NCBI GenBank assembly: GCA_000488855.1
Contig: KI535284.1
Location: forward strand, 186,001 to 250,000
DNA from: Eubacterium brachy ATCC 33089
GTDB taxonomy: Bacteria; Bacillota; Clostridia; Peptostreptococcales; Anaerovoracaceae
Direction of reading: 5' to 3'
DNA length: 64,000 nucleotides
Made by a program: the position numbers and the translations under genes. Position 1 is the stretch's first letter, and every line of letters begins with the position of its first letter. Positions 44,886-53,965 of this stretch are shown piece after piece. The notes under the pieces were generated by a model. The model made no database searches and was not told the DNA's origin. It worked only from the letters and a program-made list of their open reading frames with translations.

Positions 44886-46103
44886 TCAAGGTCTCTTTAT
44901 GAATACCGAACTTATCGTTGCAACTGCAACGACACCTATCATGATAAAGAAAGTGCTCAAATATGAACCGCTGGCATCATACAACGCTCCGGCAATAGTC
45001 CCTCCAAATGAAGCCAATAACAAATTCATATTAATTATCGGATAGTTCACAGGGTAGTTTTTACTACCGTAAAACGCACCGATAAATGCAGAATTCATCG
45101 GCGTAATTCCACCATATGCCAATCCTCCTATAACAAATGCAATGATGACAATTACGATGGATTTAGCCAGTAGTGCTGCAATCAGCATGCAAACTGCGAT
45201 TAAAAATGTAAAATCAACTATAAACATAGTGTTTCTTCTGCCGATTCTATCAAATAAAAATCCGCAAATAACCCTTCCTACTCCATTGAATATTGAAATC
45301 AATCCGACAATGGTTGCAACGCTTCCCGGCAATACTCCATTGTCGATTTCAACTACAATTCCACTTGCCTGTGAAATGAGAGCTAAACCGGCTGCACTTA
45401 GACAGATCGACCACAGAAAATACAACCAAAATGCCGGTCTTCTCAACATCAGTCCAGGACCTGCCTCTATTCCTTCTTCATTTATGGCTTTTGAAGTTTC
45501 TACTTGTGCGAGCGATTTCGGTACAAATTCAACCGGCGGAGCCTTTACTACAAGTCCTCCCACAACAAGTACTATAAACAACAAAACTCCGAATACAAAG
45601 AATGAATTTCTCCATACTTCCATCCCTACCCCTGCGGGAGTAACCGCCTGATAAACTTTGCCTATGATGAAACTTCCTATACCGAATCCCATTAAAAGTA
45701 TGCCTGAAATCAGCCCCGGCTTATCTGAATACCATCTGGTTACACAACTCATAATTCCGTTATATACGAAGCCGGATGCAAATCCGCATAAAACTCCATA
45801 TCCAACATACAGCATGGTAAGATTATTGGTCTTGGATGCCAAGAAGAATCCTGCCAGAAACAATATTCCACTTATCCAAAGGTTGGTCCTGATGCTGATT
45901 TTTTTTGATAATATGCCGCCTATTAACCCTCCTAGACAGAAAAATGACATACATATGGTAAATGTCAATGAAATCTGTGCCTTATTCCATTCTGTAAAGT
46001 AAGCTATAAGCGGCGATGCAATTACGCTCCACGCATAGACAAGACCTGCAAACAACAGTATTACAGTACCTGTCACCGCATAAATCCATCTTTTATTTTC
46101 CAT
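44886..46103 (-). CDS. OFA-type MFS transporter (oxalate/formate antiporter family)
   Basis: This protein (405 residues, 12 predicted helices) belongs to the major facilitator superfamily, oxalate:formate antiporter group. The first helix (WIYAVTGTVILLFAGLVYAW), GGILSKKISIR between helices 2 and 3, and GRVICGFLFDRIGRRNTMF between helices 8 and 9 carry the MFS loop motifs. Members exchange small mono- or dicarboxylates. The substrate is unknown. GAGG precedes the ATG. It is monocistronic with a terminator. Confidence 0.85.
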   Translation of the reverse strand: MENKRWIYAVTGTVILLFAGLVYAWSVIASPLIAYFTEWNKAQISLTFTICMSFFCLGGLIGGILSKKISIRTNLWISGILFLAGFFLASKTNNLTMLYVGYGVLCGFASGFVYNGIMSCVTRWYSDKPGLISGILLMGFGIGSFIIGKVYQAVTPAGVGMEVWRNSFFVFGVLLFIVLVVGGLVVKAPPVEFVPKSLAQVETSKAINEEGIEAGPGLMLRRPAFWLYFLWSICLSAAGLALISQASGIVVEIDNGVLPGSVATIVGLISIFNGVGRVICGFLFDRIGRRNTMFIVDFTFLIAVCMLIAALLAKSIVIVIIAFVIGGLAYGGITPMNSAFIGAFYGSKNYPVNYPIINMNLLLASFGGTIAGALYDASGSYLSTFFIMIGVVAVATISSVFIKRP

Positions 46104-46228
46104 AAATTAACCTCAATTCATTATTTTAATCTATTTACAATTATATGTATCTTAGAAGTCGCATGTTTATACATCACAACATACAAGTTCGTGAATATGA
46201 TTGCAAAAATTCAATATCATAGACAGTT

Positions 46229-47530
46229 CTATTTTTTTTGCCTCAGTGCAGTCTGAGGTCTGAATAAGATAAACATAATCGCACTAACTCCCATCAATAT
46301 AGGATAGTAGAGATAAGGAATAATATTTATAGGTGTTATTTTAAATCCGCCCTCTACGACCAAAGCCGCCGCCGTCAACAGCTGTGCACCGTATGGTATC
46401 AACCCTTGTCCAACTGATGCAAATATGTCCAAGATGGACGCTACTCTCTTCGGTTCAACTTCAAAACTGTCTCCTATCTCTTTGGCTATAGGACCGGATA
46501 ACACTATTGCTACCGTATTATTCGCAGTACATAAATCCACTAAAAATGCCAATATCGCTATGCCGAACTCAGCGCCTCTCTTGCCTTTTGTCGCTGTCTT
46601 TATACCGTTAACTATAAACTCAATTCCACCGTTCTCCTTTACCAACGCGACAATACATGCGACAATAATAGATATTATGGAAATTTCAAACAGTCCGCCC
46701 ATACCTTTTCCAATAGCACTTATTCCCTTGAAAAATGTAAAACTTTTTGTAGCCATCCCAACAATCATAGACAACCCTATGCCGGAGAACAAAACTGCAA
46801 AAACATTAAATCCTATTAACGCACCTATTAAAACTACTAAATAAGGAATTACTTTTAATAGCGAATATTCATAGCTGCCGCTTTGTGCCACCATCAGCGT
46901 CGTGCTTTTAAAGTAAAATAATCCTATAGCAACAATAGCTGCCGGCAGAACTATGAAGAAATTTTCCTTGAATTTATCTTTCATTTCCGCTCCTTGTGTT
47001 CTAACCGATGCAATGGTAGTATCTGAAATCATCGATAAATTATCTCCAAACATCGCTCCTGATACTACAGCACCTATACAAATTGCAACTGGAAAATTAG
47101 TTTCCTTGGCTATTCCCACAGCTATCGGTGCTAAAGCTGTTATTGTTCCCATCGATGTTCCCATCGATATGGATATAAAACATCCTATTAAAAACAGACC
47201 TACTATCATGTATTTCGCAGGAAGTATTGACAATCCAAAATTGACCGTACTCTCTACACCACCTGCCGCACTTACAATTCCTGAAAATGCTCCGGCAACT
47301 AAAAATATCAAAATCATAGTGATGATATTGACATCGCCTGCACCTTTAGCTATTATCTCCAATTTTCTATTGAAAGAAAGTTTTCTATTTTGCAATAGTG
47401 CAACGAATAATGCCACCAAAAACGCTACTAATGCGGGCATTGCATAAAAATCACCCGCTATAATTCCACCACCTGCAAAAAGTATGATGAATACAAAAAT
47501 AGGTAGTAATGAATACAATTTGCTTTTCAT
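46229..47530 (-). CDS. NhaC-superfamily carrier (Na+/H+ antiporter-like)
   Basis: The product (433 residues) is a 10-12 helix membrane protein of the Na_H_antiporter family, shown by SISMGTSMGTITALAPIAVG, MFGDNLSMISDTTIASVRTQG and VDLCTANNTVAIVLSGPIAKE. The aspartates in the GDN...SDTT motif are the presumed ion site. The substrate is unknown; this short branch is often found with amino-acid catabolism genes. GGAGA precedes the ATG. It is divergent from a second NhaC-type gene at 47841. Confidence 0.85.
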   Translation of the reverse strand: MKSKLYSLLPIFVFIILFAGGGIIAGDFYAMPALVAFLVALFVALLQNRKLSFNRKLEIIAKGAGDVNIITMILIFLVAGAFSGIVSAAGGVESTVNFGLSILPAKYMIVGLFLIGCFISISMGTSMGTITALAPIAVGIAKETNFPVAICIGAVVSGAMFGDNLSMISDTTIASVRTQGAEMKDKFKENFFIVLPAAIVAIGLFYFKSTTLMVAQSGSYEYSLLKVIPYLVVLIGALIGFNVFAVLFSGIGLSMIVGMATKSFTFFKGISAIGKGMGGLFEISIISIIVACIVALVKENGGIEFIVNGIKTATKGKRGAEFGIAILAFLVDLCTANNTVAIVLSGPIAKEIGDSFEVEPKRVASILDIFASVGQGLIPYGAQLLTAAALVVEGGFKITPINIIPYLYYPILMGVSAIMFILFRPQTALRQKK

Positions 47531-47840
47531 ACTGATTTCTCCATTTAATTCACTATAATCTTATATAACTATAACTTCGTAATTATATCATTTCTGTCAC
47601 TTAATATCAAATTTTTAATCTCATTCATTTCAAGATTTTTGTGTGTGAATATTGCAAATTGTATTTCCAAATAAAGTTTATTTATTTTTATTGTTTATTT
47701 TGGCGTTTTATCGATTTAATTTATTAAAATGAGTTACTTTTTTTATAAATTTATGGTACAATCTTCTTTGATGAATATTAACACTGACTATACAACAGTT
47801 GTTTAACCTATAACTTAACAGAACGAGAGGAGAAAACTCA
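47531..47840. other. divergent intergenic region between two NhaC-type genes
   Basis: This AT-rich 310-bp region contains the promoters of both flanking carriers. On the plus strand TTACTT (47734-47739) and TACAAT (47757-47762) are 17 bases apart, about 80 bases before the right-hand gene. I see no riboswitch or terminator. Confidence 0.6.
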
Positions 47841-49331
47841 ATGGAACAAACCGAAAATGTTCGTGAACCTCGTGCTCCACATTTATGGGAGGCGATATTC
47901 TCTTTCCTTGCACTTATTGCAGTAATGTCGGCAGGCATCATCATATTTAAGGTTGATCCTCACATTCCAATGTTCATAGGTGTGATCATTGCAGCGTTGA
48001 TGGCCCTGAAGATAGGCTACAGATGGTCTGCAATAGAAGAGATGATGGTTACAGGTATATCAAGGGCTATGCAAGCTATTTTGATTCTCGCAATCGTCGG
48101 TATGATGATAGGAATTTGGCTATTATCCGGAACCATTCCCACTATGATATATTATGGCTTAAAACTTCTATCCCCTTCTATTTTCTTAATCGCTGCAGTG
48201 CTCATCTGTTCCGTCACTTCTCTGGCCACAGGTACGTCTTGGGGAACTATGGGAACTATGGGTCTTGCCTTAATAGGTATAGGTCAGGGTATAGGAATGC
48301 CTATCGGTCCTACAGCAGGTGCAATCCTTGCCGGTGCATACTTTGGAGATAAGCTGTCACCTCTATCCGATACCACTAATTTAGCACCTGCTATGGCGGG
48401 TACAGATGTGTTTACTCATGTGAAATACATGCTCAAATCCACTATAACAGCTTATGTGATCGCTTTGATATTCTTTGGAATTTACGGTTTCAAATTCTCA
48501 AGCAACGGCAACATGGACACCAGTCAAATTACGAGTTTAATGGATGGACTGAAATCCACGTTTAACATAAACCCTATACTTTTATTACCTCCCATTGTTG
48601 TAATTTTAGCTATAGCATTGAAAATTCCCGCACTTCCCGGGATTGCACTCGGTGCTATTGTCGGCGCTGTATTGGCCCCTATTTTTCAAAGCAATATGCA
48701 AATTTTCTACAATGGTGATAACGGTCCTGTATTTCAACATGCGGGTGCGAATTTCGGAGATATATTGTACGCTGCTAAAAACGGTTTTATTGCTAAATCA
48801 GGTGTAACTGCATTAGATAGTCTTTTGACTACCGGCGGACTCATGAACATGGCAAGTTCAATTTTGATGACCATTATCGCTATGATGTTCGGCGGAATAA
48901 TGGAATTTACTCATCAGCTGGAAGTGATTGTAGGCAAATTGACCAAAATTATTAAAAGCGGTCCCGCACTTATTATTGCAACGGAACTCACTTGTGTTGC
49001 TTCCAACATAACCATGCCTGAACAATATATCTCTATTTTAATTCCGGGTAGGATGTATGCTGAAGCCTACAGGCAAGCTGGAATTCATCCGATGTCATTA
49101 TCAAATGCATTGGAATCAGCAGGAACGGTAACTTCACCTCTTATCCCTTGGAATACATGTGCAATGTTCATAGCGTCCACATTAAAAATTGAAACCTATC
49201 AATATTTTAAATGGGCTGTATTTAACTACACCATGCCTATAGTTACGATAATATTTGCATTTCTTGGAATTACCGTTACGAAGATGACTTCTGAACAACG
49301 TAGCAAAGCAGACGAAGGTGAACTTGTATGA
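47841..49331 (+). CDS. nhaC: Na+/H+ antiporter NhaC
   Basis: This protein (496 residues) fits the NhaC antiporter family most closely: 11-12 helices, LATGTSWGTMGTMGLALIG, GAYFGDKLSPLSDTTNLAPA and TMPEQYISILIPGRMYAEAY, with SNALESAGTVTSPLIPWNT near the end. It exchanges Na+ (or malate/lactate in some relatives) for protons. GAGAGGAG precedes the ATG. It ends at a strong bidirectional terminator shared with ung. In this window it is one of three members of the superfamily. Confidence 0.9.
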   Translation: MEQTENVREPRAPHLWEAIFSFLALIAVMSAGIIIFKVDPHIPMFIGVIIAALMALKIGYRWSAIEEMMVTGISRAMQAILILAIVGMMIGIWLLSGTIPTMIYYGLKLLSPSIFLIAAVLICSVTSLATGTSWGTMGTMGLALIGIGQGIGMPIGPTAGAILAGAYFGDKLSPLSDTTNLAPAMAGTDVFTHVKYMLKSTITAYVIALIFFGIYGFKFSSNGNMDTSQITSLMDGLKSTFNINPILLLPPIVVILAIALKIPALPGIALGAIVGAVLAPIFQSNMQIFYNGDNGPVFQHAGANFGDILYAAKNGFIAKSGVTALDSLLTTGGLMNMASSILMTIIAMMFGGIMEFTHQLEVIVGKLTKIIKSGPALIIATELTCVASNITMPEQYISILIPGRMYAEAYRQAGIHPMSLSNALESAGTVTSPLIPWNTCAMFIASTLKIETYQYFKWAVFNYTMPIVTIIFAFLGITVTKMTSEQRSKADEGELV

Positions 49332-49370
49332 CATATTATAGAATCAGTTGAATATCCATGCTGAACAATG

Positions 49371-49401
49371 AAAAACCACGTGCATCATCCACGTGGTTTT
49401 T
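49371..49401. terminator. bidirectional terminator between nhaC and ung
   Basis: A perfect 12-bp stem AAAAACCACGTG / CACGTGGTTTTT (49371-49382, 49390-49401) has a 7-base loop and lies between convergent genes. Confidence 0.93.
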
Positions 49402-49415
49402 CTGTATATTTCAAT

Positions 49416-50075
49416 CTATTCGCTTATTCGCCAATCTATTTTCTCATCTAAATATTCGTTTGCTCTGGAAAAAAATCTCCCACCAAAAAAGCCTTTATGT
49501 GCTGACAAAGGACTTGGATGCACACCTGAAATCACACTATGATTTTTATTTGTTATGAGTTTTTCTTTGCTCTTGGCATTTGAGCCCCACAATATGAATA
49601 CTATCGCTGACTCTCTCTCATTTAACTTCTTTATTACGTTATCTGTAAAAATCTCCCAACCTCTTCCCTTATGGCTGTTGGCTTGTCCTGCTCTAACTGT
49701 CAATGCGGTATTTAATAACAATATGCCTCTCTCTGCCCATTCTTCCAGACATCCATGACTCGGTATATCAAATCCTATGTCATCTCTCAATTCTCTGTAA
49801 ATATTTTGCAACGATGGAGGTATCGCCATCCCTTTTTTTACGGAGAAAGCATATCCATGTGCCTGCCCTTCTCCATGATATGGGTCTTGTCCTAAAATGA
49901 CAATTTTCACATCCTCGTAAGAAGTCTTTTTAAATGCATTAAATATATCATACATATTCGGGTATACAACCCTAGTTGAGTACTCCTTTTTCAAAAAGTT
50001 TCTCAGTTCCAAATAATAATCTTTTTGAAATTCATCTTTTAAAATTTCATCCCACGTATTACCTATATTGACCAT
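49416..50075 (-). CDS. ung: uracil-DNA glycosylase
   Basis: Ung removes uracil from DNA to start base-excision repair. The 219-residue protein has the catalytic water-activating loop [20 protein letters not shown] (Asp in GQDPYHG), [11 protein letters not shown], the uracil-binding [12 protein letters not shown] and the DNA-intercalation loop [13 protein letters not shown]. It is monocistronic, convergent with nhaC and divergent from msrA. Confidence 0.97.
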   Translation of the reverse strand: MVNIGNTWDEILKDEFQKDYYLELRNFLKKEYSTRVVYPNMYDIFNAFKKTSYEDVKIVILGQDPYHGEGQAHGYAFSVKKGMAIPPSLQNIYRELRDDIGFDIPSHGCLEEWAERGILLLNTALTVRAGQANSHKGRGWEIFTDNVIKKLNERESAIVFILWGSNAKSKEKLITNKNHSVISGVHPSPLSAHKGFFGGRFFSRANEYLDEKIDWRISE

Positions 50076-50272
50076 ATTTAAATTAAACGCAAAAGCTCTG
50101 TTTAAACTGAATAATACTCGTGTATCTTACTTTAAAGTCATGTTTATCGGCTTAATGCACTTACCTCCTTTACTGTGATATAATACCATAAGGGAGCATT
50201 ATTTTCAAATGAAGCCGATGCATGCCGTTTTTGTTAATTGCAACATATACAGTTTATAAGGAAGTGTCGAAT

Positions 50273-50845
50273 ATGAAAAGGAAAATATACTTTGCCGGTG
50301 GTTGCTTTTGGGGTATGGAACTGCTATTCTCAAAAGTTGACGCTGTTACCGATGTAACTTGCGGTTATGCCAACGGTTTAGATGAACAATATGCTAATTA
50401 CAATGATGTTTGTAGCGGAAAAAGTCAATTTAGAGAATCGATAGAAGTGGTGTACGACGAAGATTCAATAACGCTTGAAAATCTTCTCTTCATTTTTTTC
50501 GTTGCGATTAATCCTACTGAATTTCACAGACAGGGTCCCGATATAGGCAGTCAATATCAAACCGGTGTATACTATTCAGATCCGTCCGCATACAGCATCA
50601 TCTCTAAAATTTTTGATGTTGAAAAGAAACATTATCCGAATTTCTTTGTTGAATTGAAACCTCTGAAAAATTTTTTTCCGGCAGAAGAATATCATCAAAA
50701 ATATCTTATTAAAAATCCCAATGGATACTGTCACATAGGAAAGCCACTAATTTACAATTTGCACAAATTCAAGATAATTCCGGAACAATATACAGAAAGT
50801 GCGAAGATTATTTTCTCGAATTATATCGAAAACAACACAAGATAA
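50273..50845 (+). CDS. msrA: peptide methionine sulfoxide reductase MsrA
   Basis: MsrA reduces methionine-S-sulfoxide in proteins. The 190-residue product has the catalytic motif AGGCFWGMELLF at its N-terminus, followed by GYANG, NPTEFHRQGPDIGSQY and FFPAEEYHQKYL. ATG 50273 (MKRKIYFAGG) has AAGGAAG 8 bases upstream and is preferred to the upstream ATG at 50222. No MsrB domain is fused or adjacent. The tail contains one Cys (GYCHIG) that may serve as a resolving residue. Confidence 0.95.
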   Translation: MKRKIYFAGGCFWGMELLFSKVDAVTDVTCGYANGLDEQYANYNDVCSGKSQFRESIEVVYDEDSITLENLLFIFFVAINPTEFHRQGPDIGSQYQTGVYYSDPSAYSIISKIFDVEKKHYPNFFVELKPLKNFFPAEEYHQKYLIKNPNGYCHIGKPLIYNLHKFKIIPEQYTESAKIIFSNYIENNTR

Positions 50846-50947
50846 AGCTGACACTTGGCTCAAATAACATATACATTCTTTACACTATTACTGCCAACCA
50901 TTGCCATCAAACCGTTAAAATAGTAAAAGTCTGAAAGAGGAATTTAA

Positions 50948-51997
50948 ATGAAAAAACATGCCATAATACCGATATTTATACCTCATTTGGGTTGTGAAAA
51001 CGACTGTGTTTTCTGTAATCAAAAAATTATAACGGCTAAATCAGATCCTGTATCGCCAAATGATGCTGAGCAGACTATACTGGAATACCTATCTACATTG
51101 CGAGTCTATGATGATATTAAAAAATGCGATAATCCCCCTACTGTCGAAATTGCCTTCTATGGGGGAAGTTTTACCGGCCTTGATATTGAAACTCAAAACA
51201 AATATTTAGATTTGGCGCTAAAATATAAGCGTCTCGGTAAAATTGATAAAATACATATGTCCACGAGACCGGATTACATAAACTCTGCTATTTTAGATAA
51301 CCTCAAAGCACATCAAGTAGATATCATTGAATTGGGTGTTCAGTCTTTTGATGAAGCTGTCTTGAAAGCTTCAAAAAGAGGTCATGAAATTTCTGACATA
51401 TACTATGCTTGCAACTTAATTAAGACCTACGGTTTTTCCCTCGGAATTCAATTGATGATCGGACTTCCCAATGACTCTAAGGAGAAATCCATTGAGAGTG
51501 CAAGACTTGCCGCACAAATACAGCCTAACATAGCGAGGCTTTATCCGACCTTGGTCCTTCCTGATACGGAACTTTTTGAAATGATGAAATTGGGAAAATA
51601 CTCTCCCCTTTCTCAAAAAGATGCTATTGAAATTTGTAAGGAAATGTACAAGATCTTAACCGAAAAAAATATAAATATCATCAGAGTCGGTCTTAAAAGT
51701 TCTGATTTGATAAACTTTGATAATCCCCTGTTATCAAACTATCATCCGGCATTCCGGCAGCTTGTTGAAGGAGAAATCGCGAGGGAATCCATCGACTCTC
51801 AGTTAGATTTATTAAATTCGGTTGACATTACCGCCTATACTCTTTCCGCTAATCCCAAGTCTTTTTCAAACCTAATCGGGCACAAAGCTAAAAATAGATA
51901 TTATTTTGAAAAAAAACTATCAAATATCAAACTGAACTTTAGATCAGATTCGTCAATTCCCATCGGAAAATATAAAATAAACGCCGATATATTTTAA
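50948..51997 (+). CDS. radical SAM protein, Elp3/HemN-like group
   Basis: The protein (349 residues) carries a radical SAM core: PHLGCENDCVFCNQ (CX3CX2C), the Gly motif AFYGGSFTGLD, MSTRPDYIN and VQSFDEAVLKASKRGH. It belongs to the clostridial Elp3/YhcC-related group often found near rnc or smc, but lacks the acetyltransferase domain of Elp3. The substrate is unknown; coproporphyrinogen oxidase is a common over-annotation that the sequence does not support. The ribosome site is AAAGAGGA. Confidence 0.8.
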   Translation: MKKHAIIPIFIPHLGCENDCVFCNQKIITAKSDPVSPNDAEQTILEYLSTLRVYDDIKKCDNPPTVEIAFYGGSFTGLDIETQNKYLDLALKYKRLGKIDKIHMSTRPDYINSAILDNLKAHQVDIIELGVQSFDEAVLKASKRGHEISDIYYACNLIKTYGFSLGIQLMIGLPNDSKEKSIESARLAAQIQPNIARLYPTLVLPDTELFEMMKLGKYSPLSQKDAIEICKEMYKILTEKNINIIRVGLKSSDLINFDNPLLSNYHPAFRQLVEGEIARESIDSQLDLLNSVDITAYTLSANPKSFSNLIGHKAKNRYYFEKKLSNIKLNFRSDSSIPIGKYKINADIF

Positions 51998-52089
51998 TTA
52001 TACTCGTTTTCTTACATGCTGCCGATACAACTTTTAAATCCTATATCTAGATTTTATAATATATTATTTATATTTTCTATCATATTTTG

Positions 52090-52143
52090 AGTTTTTTTCT
52101 ATTTTTACCCTCTTTTTTAGATTTTTTAATAGTTTTTTTCTAT
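52090..52143. promoter_or_regulatory. phased T-tracts (probable curved DNA) upstream of the ACT/UPF0210 operon
   Basis: Five runs of 5-7 T (52092-52098, 52102-52106, 52113-52118, 52122-52127, 52133-52139) have centres 9 to 11.5 bases apart, about one helical turn. A 13-bp direct repeat (AGTTTTTTTCTAT at 52090 and 52131) brackets them. Phased A/T tracts bend DNA. They end about 30 bases before a weak -35 element (TTGAAA, 52172-52177). Confidence 0.55.
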
Positions 52144-52239
52144 ATGTAGCGATATTCCATTTTTTTTAACATTGAAATATCATTATTTCTTATGATAAAC
52201 TATATACAAAAATAGAGAAAATAAAATTTGGAGGTTTGT

Positions 52240-52503
52240 ATGAGAGCAGTAATTACAGTAATTGGTAAAGATCAGGTCGGTATACTGGCGGGAACAAGTG
52301 CAGAAGTTTCAAAAGCTCGTGGAAATATCGTAGAAGTCACCCAATCGGTTCTGCAGGATTTCTTCGCTATGATCATGTTAATAGACATAACTGAAATGAA
52401 TATTTCCATCGATCAACTGAGAGAAAACTTGAAGAAAAATGTTAAGGGTATGGATATTCATGTCATGCATGAAGATATATTCAACACAATGCACAAAATA
52501 TAA
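52240..52503 (+). CDS. ACT-domain protein, UPF0237 family
   Basis: The 87-residue protein is a single ACT domain: RAVITVIGKDQVGILAGTSA and the second strand-helix-strand unit to the end. ACT domains bind amino acids or other small ligands as dimers. This family is regularly followed by the UPF0210 gene, as here 31 bases downstream, suggesting that it senses the ligand of that partner; the biochemical role is unproven. ATG 52240 has GGAGG 5 bases upstream and is preferred to GTG/ATG codons further up. Confidence 0.93.
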   Translation: MRAVITVIGKDQVGILAGTSAEVSKARGNIVEVTQSVLQDFFAMIMLIDITEMNISIDQLRENLKKNVKGMDIHVMHEDIFNTMHKI

Positions 52504-52534
52504 ATTCCGGTAAGTTTAGGAGGATTAAAATAAT

Positions 52535-53893
52535 ATGATAAATATGACCGACATCTTGGAAACCATAAAAATGATTCAAGAAGATAATTTAGACATTCGA
52601 ACTATAACAATGGGTATATCTCTACTTGATTGTGCAGATTCAAGTATTGATGCTTCATGTCAAAAAATATATGATAAGATTTACAGACTTGCAAAGGATC
52701 TTGTAAAAGTCGGAGAAAGCATTGAAAAGAAATACAGTGTTCCTATTGTAAATAAGAGAATTTCAGTTACTCCCATCTCCATGCTGGTCGCTTCCAGTGG
52801 TGGAGATCCCGTAAAGTACGCAAAAACTCTTGATAAAGTTGCGAGAGACATCGGTGTTAACTTCATAGGAGGATATTCAGCTCTCGTACAGAAAGGATTC
52901 AGCGCCGGTGATTTGGAATTGATAAAATCCATTCCACGAGCATTATCCGAAACAGATTTCGTTTGCTCTTCAGTTAACATAGGCAGTACAAAAGCCGGCA
53001 TAAATATGGATGCTGTTAAAATTATGGGAGATATAGTTTACGACACTGCTGAGATCACAAAGAGCAAGCAATGTATAGGATCTGCTAAATTAGTTGTATT
53101 CTGTAATGCACCGGAAGACAATCCGTTTATGGCTGGTGCTTTTCACGGTCCAGGTGAACCCGACTGCATAATTAACATAGGGGTATCAGGTCCGGGAGTT
53201 GTCAGATCCGCTCTTTCAAAATTAGATAACACAGATGATTTACAAAAAGTTTCGGATACTATTAAAAAGACTGCGTTTAAGATTACAAGAGTAGGTCAAC
53301 TGGTCGGTGAAGAAGCTTCAAAGGCTCTCGGTGTTCCTTTCGGAATCATAGATTTATCTTTAGCACCTACACCTGCCATCGGGGATTCCGTAGCCCATAT
53401 TCTGGAAGAAATCGGTCTTGAGCAAGTTGGTGCATGTGGTACCACTGCCGCTCTTGCCATGCTAAACGATGCTGTAAAAAAAGGCGGTGTCATGGCATCA
53501 TCCAATGTTGGTGGATTATCAGGCGCCTTTATTCCCGTTTCGGAAGATGCAGGTATGATCGCAGGCGCACGCTCAGGTTCACTATCTATTGAAAAACTTG
53601 AAGCGATGACTGCCGTATGTTCTGTAGGTTTAGATATGATTATCATTCCCGGTGATACTCCTAGAGAAGTCATCTCTGCCATGATCGCTGACGAAGCTGC
53701 TATAGGCATGATAAATTCAAAGACTACTGCTGTGAGAGTTATTCCGGCAATTGGATTAAAAGAAGGAGACGAGCTCAATTTTGGAGGTCTTCTAGGGTAC
53801 GGTCCCGTTATGAAAGTGAACACGATGTCTCCTCTAAAAATGATCTCCCGTGGTGGCAGAATTCCCGCTCCTATTCAGAGCTTGAAAAACTGA
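52535..53893 (+). CDS. UPF0210 family protein (PFL-like, DUF711)
   Basis: This 452-residue cytoplasmic protein belongs to UPF0210/DUF711, a glycyl-radical-enzyme-like fold without known activity. Recognisable segments are [62 protein letters not shown] at the end and [16 protein letters not shown] in the middle. GGAGG precedes the ATG. It is co-transcribed with the ACT protein upstream. No glycine-radical loop activator is nearby. The function is unknown. Confidence 0.93.
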   Translation: MINMTDILETIKMIQEDNLDIRTITMGISLLDCADSSIDASCQKIYDKIYRLAKDLVKVGESIEKKYSVPIVNKRISVTPISMLVASSGGDPVKYAKTLDKVARDIGVNFIGGYSALVQKGFSAGDLELIKSIPRALSETDFVCSSVNIGSTKAGINMDAVKIMGDIVYDTAEITKSKQCIGSAKLVVFCNAPEDNPFMAGAFHGPGEPDCIINIGVSGPGVVRSALSKLDNTDDLQKVSDTIKKTAFKITRVGQLVGEEASKALGVPFGIIDLSLAPTPAIGDSVAHILEEIGLEQVGACGTTAALAMLNDAVKKGGVMASSNVGGLSGAFIPVSEDAGMIAGARSGSLSIEKLEAMTAVCSVGLDMIIIPGDTPREVISAMIADEAAIGMINSKTTAVRVIPAIGLKEGDELNFGGLLGYGPVMKVNTMSPLKMISRGGRIPAPIQSLKN

Positions 53894-53917
53894 GAACGGT
53901 ACATATGTATATACGAA

Positions 53918-53958
53918 TCCCCCATCATCGAATTTTTCTATGATGGGGGATATCTTTA
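53918..53958. terminator. terminator between the UPF0210 gene and the phosphate symporter gene
   Basis: A perfect 11-bp stem TCCCCCATCAT / ATGATGGGGGA (53918-53928, 53940-53950) lies between convergent genes. The T-run is weak (TATCTTT). Confidence 0.7.
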
Positions 53959-53965
53959 AACAATA

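Noticed and set aside
46425-47447. Open plus-strand frames opposite the NhaC-type gene at 46229-47530
   Set aside because: These are long antisense frames produced by the composition of a hydrophobic membrane-protein gene; none has a ribosome site or recognisable protein motifs.
50948-51997. Annotation as coproporphyrinogen III oxidase
   Set aside because: The radical SAM core is shared, but HemN-specific residues and the C-terminal domain are not evident. The Elp3-like group fits better.
52090-52143. T-runs as a series of Rho-independent terminators
   Set aside because: None of the runs is preceded by a GC-rich stem; regular phasing points to DNA curvature instead.
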